This document shows positions 26,858-34,982 of a DNA stretch of 64,000 nucleotides, piece after piece. The translations under genes and the position numbers were made by a program. The notes beneath the pieces were generated by a model that was not told the origin of the DNA, ran no database searches, and was given only the letters and a program-made list of their open reading frames with translations. The stretch is from Aquabacterium sp. (GTDB lineage: Bacteria; Pseudomonadota; Gammaproteobacteria; Burkholderiales; Burkholderiaceae_C). The stretch is taken from contig NZ_JACPYU010000012.1 of the NCBI RefSeq assembly GCF_016195855.1, positions 182,434 through 246,433 on the forward strand, given 5' to 3'. Each line of letters opens with the position of its first letter. Position 1 is the first letter of the stretch.

Positions 26858-28006
26858 TCACTCGAGGGCATCGGGATGATGGGTTTCTCGGCCCGCCAGG
26901 CGCCCGATCAGCCAGACCAGGGCCACATAAGGCCACAAGATGCCCATCCAGCGCGACAGGCCATGGAAACGGATGAAGCGCCCGTTCTCCCATTCCTGAA
27001 GTGTTTGCGCATAGTAAGGGTCCATCGGGGCCAGATGGATGAGCCCGATCAAGGACAGCACCATCAGCACCCCCAGCACCGCACAAGTGCGTCGAGAGCA
27101 GCCCACCAGCACGGCGCCGCCGAACGCGCCCAGCAACATCCCGATCGCAGAAGGCAAGGTCAACCAGCTGAACGCGTGGGTCGGCCCGAAATTGAGGCCC
27201 GCCGACAAGGCCGTCACCCCCATGCCCAGCAGCACCAGCACCGACATCAAGGCCAGCCGCAGCGACCGTGGCCGCGCCACCGCACAGGCCACGCACATGG
27301 GCACCAGCAGGCCGGTGGTGGTGGCCAGTGTTTCCACCACGGGCAACCAGCTGGATGACACCACCGCGGAGTGGAACGACGCCCACATGGTCAGCGGGTC
27401 AGCGGGCAAGATCCAGGCTTGCAGGGGCGTGTCCTGCGTCCACTCCACCAGGGTGATGCGCACACGCGGCAACAACTGGCCCTGCCCCAGCGGCCAGGGC
27501 GTGGGAAACAGCAGCCCCAGGGGCCACATGGACAGCAAGGCCAGGCCATGGCCAGCCTGGGGAATGAACCAGCGCTCGCGCAGGCGGTGCCACAGCTCGA
27601 CCAGGCCCAGGGCACTGAGGGTCAAAGCCGCCAGCGCCCCCCAGGCCATGCCCAGGGTGTTGAGCATCCAGTCGGTGATGGAGGGCACGCGCGCCGGCAG
27701 CGTGTACTGGGTCAACTCCACCAGGTAGGACACGGCCGAGCCGGCCAGCACCGTGAGCACGGCCGCGGCCAGGGGGCCTCTGCCGCTGCGCAGGTGCGCA
27801 ATGCCCATGATCAGGCCGAAGGGCAGGTAACCCAGGATGTTGGCGACCAGGTCGTTGGCCACCTCGAAACCCAGCTTGGGCAGCAACCAGTGGAACACCT
27901 GGCTCTCAGGCCAGCGCCAACCGCTCCAGGGAAACAGCGAGGCATACACGATCAGGGCCGCCGCCACCCAGGTCAGGGGCCATGCGGAGCTGCGGTGCAC
28001 GGACAT
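26858..28006 (-). CDS. VanZ-like membrane protein
   Basis: A 382-residue inner-membrane protein with about ten hydrophobic segments. The N-terminal part is VanZ-like: VLVYASLFPWSGW-type first loop, KLGFEVANDLVANILGYLPFGLIM, and ELTQYTLPARVPSITDWMLNTLGMAWG. The function of the family is not defined outside glycopeptide resistance, and there is no van gene here. It lies 15 bases downstream of hemJ. Confidence 0.85.
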   Translation of the reverse strand: MSVHRSSAWPLTWVAAALIVYASLFPWSGWRWPESQVFHWLLPKLGFEVANDLVANILGYLPFGLIMGIAHLRSGRGPLAAAVLTVLAGSAVSYLVELTQYTLPARVPSITDWMLNTLGMAWGALAALTLSALGLVELWHRLRERWFIPQAGHGLALLSMWPLGLLFPTPWPLGQGQLLPRVRITLVEWTQDTPLQAWILPADPLTMWASFHSAVVSSSWLPVVETLATTTGLLVPMCVACAVARPRSLRLALMSVLVLLGMGVTALSAGLNFGPTHAFSWLTLPSAIGMLLGAFGGAVLVGCSRRTCAVLGVLMVLSLIGLIHLAPMDPYYAQTLQEWENGRFIRFHGLSRWMGILWPYVALVWLIGRLAGRETHHPDALE

Positions 28007-28021
28007 GCGTCAAGACCCGCG

Positions 28022-28468
28022 TCAGGAGATCGCCGGCTTGAGCACCACCAGGCACACGATCGTGGCAAACAGCAGCACCGACACCTCGTTGAACACGCGG
28101 AACCAGCGGTGGCTGCGGCGGTTGGCCAGGGACTCGAAATCGCGCAGGATCTTGCGGCAAACGTGGTGATAGCCCACGACGCCTATGACGAGGATCAACT
28201 TGAGGTGCAGCCAGATTTGCCCGCCGCCCTTGCCCATGCCAAAGTACAGCCACAGCACGAGACCGAAGACCAGCGCCGGCACCATCAGCAGGCTGCTGAA
28301 GCGGTAGAGCTTGCGGGCCATGAGCAGCAGGCGCTCGCGCTCGGCGTGGCTGTCGGATGGCACCATGGCCAGGTTGACAAACAGGCGAGGCAGGTAGAAC
28401 AAGCCGGCAAACCAGCTGGCCACGAAGATGATGTGCAGGGCCTTGACCCAGAGATAGGCGTTGCTCAT
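28022..28468 (-). CDS. hemJ: HemJ-type protoporphyrinogen IX oxidase (CopD-like fold)
   Basis: A 148-residue four-helix membrane protein. The start at 28468 is chosen because it gives the family N-terminus (MSNAYLWVKALHIIFVASWFAGLFYLPRLFV); an ATG nine codons upstream is less likely. His and Lys residues typical of HemJ (KALHIIFVASW, and FVNLAM...K) are present. It converts protoporphyrinogen IX to protoporphyrin IX. Location close to hemB supports a haem-synthesis role. The two genes diverge from a 289-base region that contains a candidate small RNA. Confidence 0.88.
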   Translation of the reverse strand: MSNAYLWVKALHIIFVASWFAGLFYLPRLFVNLAMVPSDSHAERERLLLMARKLYRFSSLLMVPALVFGLVLWLYFGMGKGGGQIWLHLKLILVIGVVGYHHVCRKILRDFESLANRRSHRWFRVFNEVSVLLFATIVCLVVLKPAIS

Positions 28469-28523
28469 GGTGGGATTATGAACAGCAGCCTGCACCGGCC
28501 CGGGTTACCAAATGCCTCGGTAG

Positions 28524-28554
28524 AAAAAAAAGAGCCCCGGCGCGAGCCGGGGCT
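28524..28554 (-). terminator. Strong rho-independent terminator of the candidate small RNA
   Basis: AGCCCCGGC (28554-28546 on the minus strand) pairs perfectly with GCCGGGGCT (28541-28533) around a four-base loop, followed by C and eight T (28531-28524). No annotated minus-strand gene precedes it within range, so it must end a transcript that starts in the 28555-28757 region. Confidence 0.9.
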
Positions 28555-28637
28555 TTCAAGCCTTAACGCTGTCATCACGGTAAGGCACCTGCTCAGGGAG
28601 GAAAAGCAGGGAATGAAGGCCTTGCGGCGTATCATTC
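28524..28637 (-). ncRNA. Candidate small RNA, about 114 nt, with a CCUCC loop
   Basis: On the minus strand a sigma70-like promoter at 28673-28645 predicts transcription starting at about 28637. Four consecutive hairpins follow. Hairpin 1 (28637-28611) pairs GAATGA with TCATTC and GCC with GGC around a GCAA tetraloop. Hairpin 2 (28610-28588) pairs CCTGC with GCAGG around a 13-base loop TTTTCCTCCCTGA. Hairpin 3 (28585-28561) pairs CCTTA with TAAGG. Hairpin 4 is the terminator (28554-28533), followed by eight T. The predicted start coincides with the first base of hairpin 1. The unpaired CCUCC would be complementary to ribosome binding sites. No open reading frame fits it. I do not recognise it as a known RNA family. 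Confidence 0.72.
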
Positions 28638-28644
28638 AGGAACA

Positions 28645-28673
28645 ATTATAGATGGGATCGGGTGGCATGTCTC
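28645..28673 (-). promoter_or_regulatory. Sigma70-like promoter for the candidate small RNA
   Basis: Minus strand: GAGACA (28673-28668), a 17-base spacer, then a perfect TATAAT (28650-28645). The -35 box matches the consensus at 4 of 6 positions. On the plus strand the same bases contain TATAGA (28647-28652), so a weak divergent promoter toward hemB is possible. Confidence 0.65.
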
Positions 28674-28681
28674 TAAGCCAT

Positions 28682-28714
28682 GTCCGGAAAAACCCTTTTC
28701 GGACGTGTTTTTTT
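28682..28714 (+). terminator. Terminator-like hairpin with T-run just upstream of hemB
   Basis: GTCCG-G-AAAA (28682-28692) pairs with TTTTCGGAC (28696-28704), giving a 9-bp stem with one bulge, followed by GTG and seven T (28708-28714). It lies 43 bases before the hemB start codon on the same strand. No plus-strand gene lies directly upstream, so it may be an attenuator of a hemB leader or a stop for a short transcript. Confidence 0.7.
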
Positions 28715-28745
28715 GCGCGCTTTGCATTCCTTCACAGATTTTTAA

Positions 28746-29759
<1,014 letters not shown>

Positions 29760-29833
29760 TCGCGCGGCTGAACCCTCGCCGGAAAGCCCCGGCAAATCGC
29801 ATAAGCTCTCGGGTGGAGACCCGGGAGCCGGTA

Positions 29834-31087
29834 GTGCGCTTTTTCCTGATCAACGACAACTTCACCGAACTGACGGACTGGCCCAAGGCCCTGCCGGCCC
29901 AAGGCTTTCTGTGGGTGACGACCAGCCGGCGCGTTTTTGAAGTGCAATTGCCCCAGGTGCAGCAGCACCTGCATCGCCTGGCCGGCGGCACGCTGGTGGA
30001 CCTGCACATCTCCGACCTGCTCAACCCGCAACTGCCCTCGCAGTACGACTACACCTCGTGGTACGACCTGCTGGTGTTCCGCCGCCTGGCCGCCGGCCAC
30101 GGCACCGAGCGCCTGTTCCTGGACGAGGAACGTGGCACCGCATCCAGCGCGCGCCAGGCCATGGCGGCCATCGACACCAGCCCCGTGGGCTTTGCCCTGT
30201 TCGACCGCGTCCTGCTGACGGTGCACCCGGCCGATTGCTCGGTGCGCGACTTCTTCGAGGCGCGCCTGAGCCAGATGATCCCGCACCCGCCCCGCCACGA
30301 CGCGCAGGACGTGAGCGTGCTGGCGCAAGGCCCCAGCTATGCCAGCGAGGCCGCGCAAGCCGGTTCCGGCAACGCCGACGCGCAAACCGATGACAACGTG
30401 CTGCCACCCGTGCACGATCACGGCCTGGACAACGCCCAGGTGCCGCGTCACGAAGGCCGGGGTAGCACCTCCCGCCTGCCGCCCAACCCGGCCGACCTGA
30501 TGCTGCGCATCGTCAACCACATGGTGGACAGCTACCTGGACCTGCGCCGCCTGCTGACCAAGCAGTTCGGCTACCTGCAGCAGGAGCTGCTGAGCAACCG
30601 CAACCAGTTCACCAACTGGCAGGCCCTGCTGGACTCGCGCAACACCCTGCACATGCTGGAAGACACCTGCGAGGACCAGCGCAGCGCCGTGCAGGAATGG
30701 ATCGATGCGCTGGAAGAGTGGCCCATCCCCGCCGAGGCACAGGCCGCGCGCGAGCGTGAACTGCTGCGGGTGCGATCCAAGGACGTGCAGGAGCACATCG
30801 AGCGGGTGCTGGGCCATGTGCGCCGGCTGGAAAGCTCGGCCGAAAGCGCCGTGCAGATGCACTTTTCGGCACAGGGCAGCCGCACCAACGACATCATGCG
30901 CACGCTCACCGTGCTGACTGCCGTGTTCCTGCCGCTGAACCTGATCACGGGCGTCTTCGGCATGAACTTTGATGCCCTGCCCCTGATCCATGCCCGCGTC
31001 GGCTTCTGGATTGCCTGCGGGCTGATGGCTCTGGTCGGCCTCGGCCTGGTGTGGTGGTTCCGCCGCCAGCGCTATCTGGGTGACTAG
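29834..31087 (+). CDS. corA: CorA-like magnesium/cobalt transporter
   Basis: A 417-residue protein of the CorA metal-ion transporter family: a large acidic and coiled-coil cytoplasmic N-terminus, then two C-terminal helices separated by a loop with the diagnostic GMN (GVFGMN, followed by FDALPLIHARVG). GTG at 29834 is chosen as start (MRFFLIND), because GGGAG lies six bases upstream; an in-frame GTG at 29813 is possible. A stretch at about residues 150-215 is Ala/Gln/His rich and variable. It converges on udg with nine bases between the stops. Confidence 0.9.
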   Translation: MRFFLINDNFTELTDWPKALPAQGFLWVTTSRRVFEVQLPQVQQHLHRLAGGTLVDLHISDLLNPQLPSQYDYTSWYDLLVFRRLAAGHGTERLFLDEERGTASSARQAMAAIDTSPVGFALFDRVLLTVHPADCSVRDFFEARLSQMIPHPPRHDAQDVSVLAQGPSYASEAAQAGSGNADAQTDDNVLPPVHDHGLDNAQVPRHEGRGSTSRLPPNPADLMLRIVNHMVDSYLDLRRLLTKQFGYLQQELLSNRNQFTNWQALLDSRNTLHMLEDTCEDQRSAVQEWIDALEEWPIPAEAQAARERELLRVRSKDVQEHIERVLGHVRRLESSAESAVQMHFSAQGSRTNDIMRTLTVLTAVFLPLNLITGVFGMNFDALPLIHARVGFWIACGLMALVGLGLVWWFRRQRYLGD

Positions 31088-31099
31088 CCTGGGTGACTA
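31076..31099. repeat. 11-bp direct repeat containing both convergent stop codons
   Basis: CTGGGTGACTA occurs at 31076-31086 and again at 31089-31099 with two bases between. The corA stop TAG (31085-31087) uses the first copy and the udg stop (complement of CTA, 31097-31099) uses the second. A small tandem duplication is likely. Confidence 0.8.
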
Positions 31100-32014
31100 A
31101 ACCTTGTTGCGCATGACCTCGCGCGCCAGGCACAGGTCATCCCAGGCCAATGCCTTGTCGGCCGGGCTGCGCAGCAGATAGGCGGGGTGATAGGTGACGA
31201 TCACCGGCACGCCTGCCACCTCATGCACCCGGCCGCGCAACTTGCCGATGGGTTCGGTGGACTTGAGCAAGGACTGCACGGCAAAGCGCCCCATGGCCAG
31301 GATGACCTTGGGCTGGACCAGCGCGATCTGGCGCAGCAGATAAGGCTCGCATTGCGCGACCTCCTGCGGCTGCGGATTGCGGTTGGCCGGCGGGCGGCAC
31401 TTGAGCACGTTGGCGATGAAGACCTGGCGGGTGGCCTCGGCCTCGGCGCGGGTGAGGTCCAGGGCGGCCAGCATGCGGTCGAGCAACTGCCCGGCCCGGC
31501 CCACGAAGGGCTCGCCTTGCTTGTCTTCCTGCTCGCCGGGGGCTTCGCCCACGATCATCCATTGCGCCTGCTCGTTGCCGACGCCGAACACGGCCTGGGT
31601 GCGGCTCTGGCACAGGCTGCAAGCCTGGCAAGAGGCCACGGCGTCGCGCAGGGCGGGCCAGTCCATGGTCTCGACGCCCACGGGGCGGGGGCCCAGTGGC
31701 ACCTCGGTGGGTTTGGCGCTGGGGGCGCTGGAGGTGCGGGCGGGTGCGGCAGGTGCGCGCCCTGCAGGCCCTGCCGGGCGTGCGCTCGGCTGAACGGGCA
31801 ACTCGCCGGCATCGGCCAGGCCTGTCGAGCCCGCGGCACGCTGGATCGCTTCTTCGGCCACCGCGGCGATGCGGCGCATGGGCTGATCTGGATCGGCCGC
31901 CTGGGGCGCGGCGGCTTGCGCGGGCGGCGCCTCGCTGGGCTCGGCTTCGACGGGCCAGAACGGGGGGATGCCGATCTCGCGCAGCATGGCGCGCTGGCGT
32001 TCAGTCCAGCTCAT
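31097..32014 (-). CDS. Family 4 uracil-DNA glycosylase
   Basis: A 305-residue DNA-repair enzyme that removes uracil from DNA. The N-terminal 110 residues are a Pro/Ala-rich extension not conserved in the family. The catalytic domain has the iron-sulfur Cys pattern: SCQACSLCQSRTQAVFG, then LKCRPPANRNPQPQEVAQC. Core motifs are GEAPGEQED with FVGRAGQLLD and the late VTYHPAYLLR. The start overlaps rimI by 14 bases, and the tsaB-rimI-udg order is typical of betaproteobacteria. Confidence 0.93.
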   Translation of the reverse strand: MSWTERQRAMLREIGIPPFWPVEAEPSEAPPAQAAAPQAADPDQPMRRIAAVAEEAIQRAAGSTGLADAGELPVQPSARPAGPAGRAPAAPARTSSAPSAKPTEVPLGPRPVGVETMDWPALRDAVASCQACSLCQSRTQAVFGVGNEQAQWMIVGEAPGEQEDKQGEPFVGRAGQLLDRMLAALDLTRAEAEATRQVFIANVLKCRPPANRNPQPQEVAQCEPYLLRQIALVQPKVILAMGRFAVQSLLKSTEPIGKLRGRVHEVAGVPVIVTYHPAYLLRSPADKALAWDDLCLAREVMRNKV

Positions 32015-32507
32015 GGCGCACCCCGTTGAGCAGGTCGATGTCGCGCTTCATGACCAGGGCGTCTTCACGCCCCTGGGCGGCGGGGTAGTAGTTCTTGCGC
32101 ACGCCCACCTCGATGAAGCCTTCGCGGCGGTACAGCCCCCGGGCCGGCTCGTTGCTGGGGCGCACCTCCAGCCAGAGCAAGGGCGCCTGGCGTTGGCGGC
32201 AGCGCGCGTACAGCACCGACAGGAAATCGCGTGCCACGCCCTGGCCATGCAGGTCACGCGCCACCGCGATGTTGAGCAGGTGCACTTCGTCCACGCCGTC
32301 CATGGCCACGCACACGGCCACCACGCGGCCAGAGTCGGCCTCGCAACGCACGCGCGCCCAGTAACCGGCGCGCATGGACGAGCGGTAGTTGTCGTCGCTC
32401 CAGGCGTGAACGGGATGCAGGCAGGCCTCGCGCTCCATGGCCATCACGGCCGGGATGTCGGCCTCGGTCATGGGGCGGTCAACGTAGCGGGTCTGCAAGA
32501 TCGTCAT
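32001..32507 (-). CDS. rimI: RimI-like ribosomal-protein alanine N-acetyltransferase
   Basis: A 168-residue GNAT acetyltransferase. The acetyl-CoA motif DLHGQGVARDFL is present at about residues 88-99, after VHLLNIAVA, and the C-terminal LEVRPSNEPARGLYRREGFIEVG strand-helix is typical of RimI. It acetylates the N-terminal Ala of ribosomal protein S18 in E. coli; the equivalent substrate here is inferred. It lies 50 bases after tsaB and overlaps udg. Confidence 0.88.
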   Translation of the reverse strand: MTILQTRYVDRPMTEADIPAVMAMEREACLHPVHAWSDDNYRSSMRAGYWARVRCEADSGRVVAVCVAMDGVDEVHLLNIAVARDLHGQGVARDFLSVLYARCRQRQAPLLWLEVRPSNEPARGLYRREGFIEVGVRKNYYPAAQGREDALVMKRDIDLLNGVRHELD

Positions 32508-32557
32508 GTCAGGAGTGGGGGCGAAGGCCGAATCATGCCCGAACTACGGGCCGTCCG

Positions 32558-33337
32558 TCATGCACGGGTGGCATCCTGGGGGGTGGCCTTGGCGGCCTGG
32601 CGCTCGGCGGTCGTCTGGGCCACTTTGTCGCGCACATACAGGGGCAAGGCCAGGGCCGCATCCAGGGTGTCGCCGCGTTGCCAGGCGCGTTGCGCCAGCT
32701 CGGCCAGGGCCTGGCCACCGGGCACGGCAGGCTCGCCATGTGCCACCCATTGCGCAGGGTGCAAAACGGCCAGCTTGTCGGGGTAGGCGCGCAAAGCGTT
32801 GCCTGCCCAGCGCACACCGGCCTGCATGAGGCCATCGGGCGCCCAGCGATGCAAGGGCTCGTCCAGCGACCACAGTTGCGCGGCCTGCTCGACCTGCCAG
32901 TGGGCACCATCCCAGCGGAAGGCGCCCACGTAGAGCTCGTCCATGCGGGCGTCCTGCAGCACCCAGACCACCTCGCCCGCAGCGAGCGCGTCTGGTGCGG
33001 CCAGGCGGGCGTGTTCGGCCACGGCCATGAGGGTGTCGATCGCGATCACGGGGCAGCCCAGGGCCAGGGCCAGGCCCTGGGTGACGGAGCAGGTGGTCCG
33101 CAGCCCGGTGAAGGCGCCAGGGCCGCGCCCGAAGGCGATGGCGTCCACATCGGCCCAGGCGTAGCCGGCCTGGCTCAACAGGCCCTGGAGTGCGGGCAGG
33201 AGGCTGGCGGAGGCCAGGGCGCCACCGGGCAGATCCAGTGCGTGCACCGTGGCGCCCGCGCTCAGGGCGGCGTGGATGCGGTCGGTGGCGGTGTCAAGCG
33301 CCATCAGGATGGGCGCAACAGAAGCGGGCGAAGACAT
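32558..33337 (-). CDS. tsaB: TsaB, t6A tRNA modification subunit
   Basis: A 259-residue actin-like ASKHA protein that partners TsaD in making N6-threonylcarbamoyladenosine in tRNAs. The core is MALDTATDRIHAALSAG, GRGPGAFTGLRTTCSVTQGLA (about residues 75-95) and VLQDARMDELYVGAFRW. Start at 33337 gives MSSPAS; the frame extends 401 codons further upstream without any TsaB feature and is rejected. Start codons of tsaB and the divergent dacB are only 21 bases apart. Confidence 0.93.
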   Translation of the reverse strand: MSSPASVAPILMALDTATDRIHAALSAGATVHALDLPGGALASASLLPALQGLLSQAGYAWADVDAIAFGRGPGAFTGLRTTCSVTQGLALALGCPVIAIDTLMAVAEHARLAAPDALAAGEVVWVLQDARMDELYVGAFRWDGAHWQVEQAAQLWSLDEPLHRWAPDGLMQAGVRWAGNALRAYPDKLAVLHPAQWVAHGEPAVPGGQALAELAQRAWQRGDTLDAALALPLYVRDKVAQTTAERQAAKATPQDATRA

Positions 33338-33358
33338 GGGCGGGAGTGTAGGGCTTCT

Positions 33359-34936
33359 ATGATCGGCGGCATGACCCGCCTGTTCCTGCCCAAGCTGTTC
33401 GCCACCGTTTTGCCCCTGCTCCATCAGGGCGCCTGGGCGATCGAACCCACCAACGCCCTGCCGGCCAGCCTCGCGGCGGCACTGCAGACCGCCGGGGTGC
33501 CTGCTGACGCCGTCTCGCTGCTGGTGTTGCCGGTGGACGCCGGCCCGGGCGCACCGCCCCGCCTGGAACACCAGGCCCAGACTGTGCGGCAGATGGCCTC
33601 TGTGATGAAGCTGTTCACCACCGGCGCGGCCTTGAACACACTGGGGCCGGCCTATGTGTGGCGCACGGATGTGGCGCTGGGTGGCCCGCTCAAACCCAAT
33701 GGCAAGCTCGACGGGCCGCTCTACATCCGAGGTAGTGGCGACCCCGGCCTCGTACTGGAGAACGTGCAGCTGATGATGGCCCGCTGGCGTGGTGCCGGGC
33801 TCAAGGACATCAAGGGCGACCTGCTCATCGACCGGCACGCGTTCGAGGTGCCGCCGCATGATCCTGCGGCCTTCGATGGCCAGGGCCTCAAGCCCTATAA
33901 CGCGGGGCCCGACGCCCTGCTGCTCAACCACCAGGCGCTGATCCTGCATGTCATGCCCGACGCAGCCCGGCCCGGGCAGGTGCGCGTGAGCATGGAGCCT
34001 GCGCTCGATGAGGTCCGGCTGCAGTCCCGCATCCAGGTCAAGGCCACGGGTGCCTGCGGCGACTGGCGTGAAGCCATGAGCCTGGACATGCGCCCGGCCA
34101 GTGGCTGGACGCAGCACGGCATCCGCCCCTGGACCTTGTCGGTGCAAGGGCCCTACCCGGCGGCTTGCGGCGCGCGGGACTGGCCGGTGCTCTGGCAAGG
34201 TGAAGGCGCAGGGGACTATGCGGCGCGCTTGCTGCACGCCACCTGGCGCCAGCTGGACGGCAAACTCGGCGGTGAGATCAAGGCCGGCGACTGGCCTGCC
34301 GACGCCGTGGTGTGGCAAAGCTGGGCCTCTGCGCCCTTGGGCCAGCTGGTGCGCGACATCAACAAGTTCAGCAACAACGTGATGGCGCGGCAGCTGTTTC
34401 TGAGCCTGGCTTTGGCGGGAACGCCGGGCCCAGCCAACGGGGCAAACGGGACAAACGGGGGCAACGCGACAAACATGGCCAATGCGGGGGATGCAGGCCC
34501 TGCCACGCTGGACAAGGCGCGCGCCATCGTCAGCCAGCAAGTGCGCCAGGCCACCTCAGATGGCAGCGGGCACACCGTGTGTGAAGGCGACGCGCTGGCG
34601 CTGGACAACGGCTCGGGCCTGTCAAGGGTGGAGCGCAGCAGTGCGCACTGCCTGGGCCGCTGGCTGCAGGCCATGTGGGCCAGCCCGACCATGCCCGAGT
34701 TCATCGCCTCGCTGCCCATCACCGGCCTGGACGGCACAGCCCGCAAGCTGCAGAGCGTGAGCGGCAAGGCCCACATCAAGACCGGCTCGCTGGATGGGGT
34801 GGCGGCGCTGGCGGGCTATGTGGAAGGCGACTCCGGCCGCCGCTGGGTGGTGGTGGGGGTGGTCAACCACCCGCAGGCTGACGCGGCACGGCCCGCATTG
34901 GCGGCACTGATTGGCTGGGCGGTGAAGGACCAATGA
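33359..34936 (+). CDS. dacB: DacB/PBP4-type D-alanyl-D-alanine carboxypeptidase/endopeptidase
   Basis: A 525-residue periplasmic enzyme of peptidase family S13 with a short signal (LFLPKLFATVLPLLHQGAWA). The SxxK box is SVMK (Ser81/Lys84), the SxN box is SNN (residues 338-340) and the KTG box is KTG at 474-476, all intact. It cleaves D-Ala peptides and cross-links in peptidoglycan. A Gly/Asn/Ala low-complexity stretch at residues 355-383 (NGANGTNGGN core) is unusual. Start is ATG at 33359 or 33371; the 227 codons further upstream are rejected as they overlap tsaB. A terminator hairpin lies right after the stop. Confidence 0.94.
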   Translation: MIGGMTRLFLPKLFATVLPLLHQGAWAIEPTNALPASLAAALQTAGVPADAVSLLVLPVDAGPGAPPRLEHQAQTVRQMASVMKLFTTGAALNTLGPAYVWRTDVALGGPLKPNGKLDGPLYIRGSGDPGLVLENVQLMMARWRGAGLKDIKGDLLIDRHAFEVPPHDPAAFDGQGLKPYNAGPDALLLNHQALILHVMPDAARPGQVRVSMEPALDEVRLQSRIQVKATGACGDWREAMSLDMRPASGWTQHGIRPWTLSVQGPYPAACGARDWPVLWQGEGAGDYAARLLHATWRQLDGKLGGEIKAGDWPADAVVWQSWASAPLGQLVRDINKFSNNVMARQLFLSLALAGTPGPANGANGTNGGNATNMANAGDAGPATLDKARAIVSQQVRQATSDGSGHTVCEGDALALDNGSGLSRVERSSAHCLGRWLQAMWASPTMPEFIASLPITGLDGTARKLQSVSGKAHIKTGSLDGVAALAGYVEGDSGRRWVVVGVVNHPQADAARPALAALIGWAVKDQ

Positions 34937-34960
34937 AAAACGGCCCTTGAAAGGGCCGTT
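34934..34960 (-). terminator. Rho-independent terminator between convergent dacB and the lipoprotein gene
   Basis: AACGGCCC (34939-34946) pairs with GGGCCGTT (34953-34960) with a six-base loop, in minus-strand direction followed by TTTTTC (34940-34935 region). On the plus strand the tail is only GTTTGG, so it serves the minus-strand gene best but could also affect dacB. Confidence 0.85.
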
Positions 34961-34982
34961 TGGATGCGTGCGCGCGTGGGGG

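Noticed and set aside
28524..28637. Reading the candidate small RNA as a short protein gene
   Set aside because: An ATG near 28635 opens a frame that runs through the terminator stem with no ribosome binding site; stem structure and terminator fit an RNA better.
32678..33358. 227-codon N-terminal extension of dacB
   Set aside because: It runs antisense through tsaB and lacks any DacB feature; the signal peptide begins at 33359 or 33371.
33338..34540. 401-codon N-terminal extension of tsaB
   Set aside because: It runs antisense through dacB, whose three catalytic motifs are intact. TsaB homology begins only at 33337.
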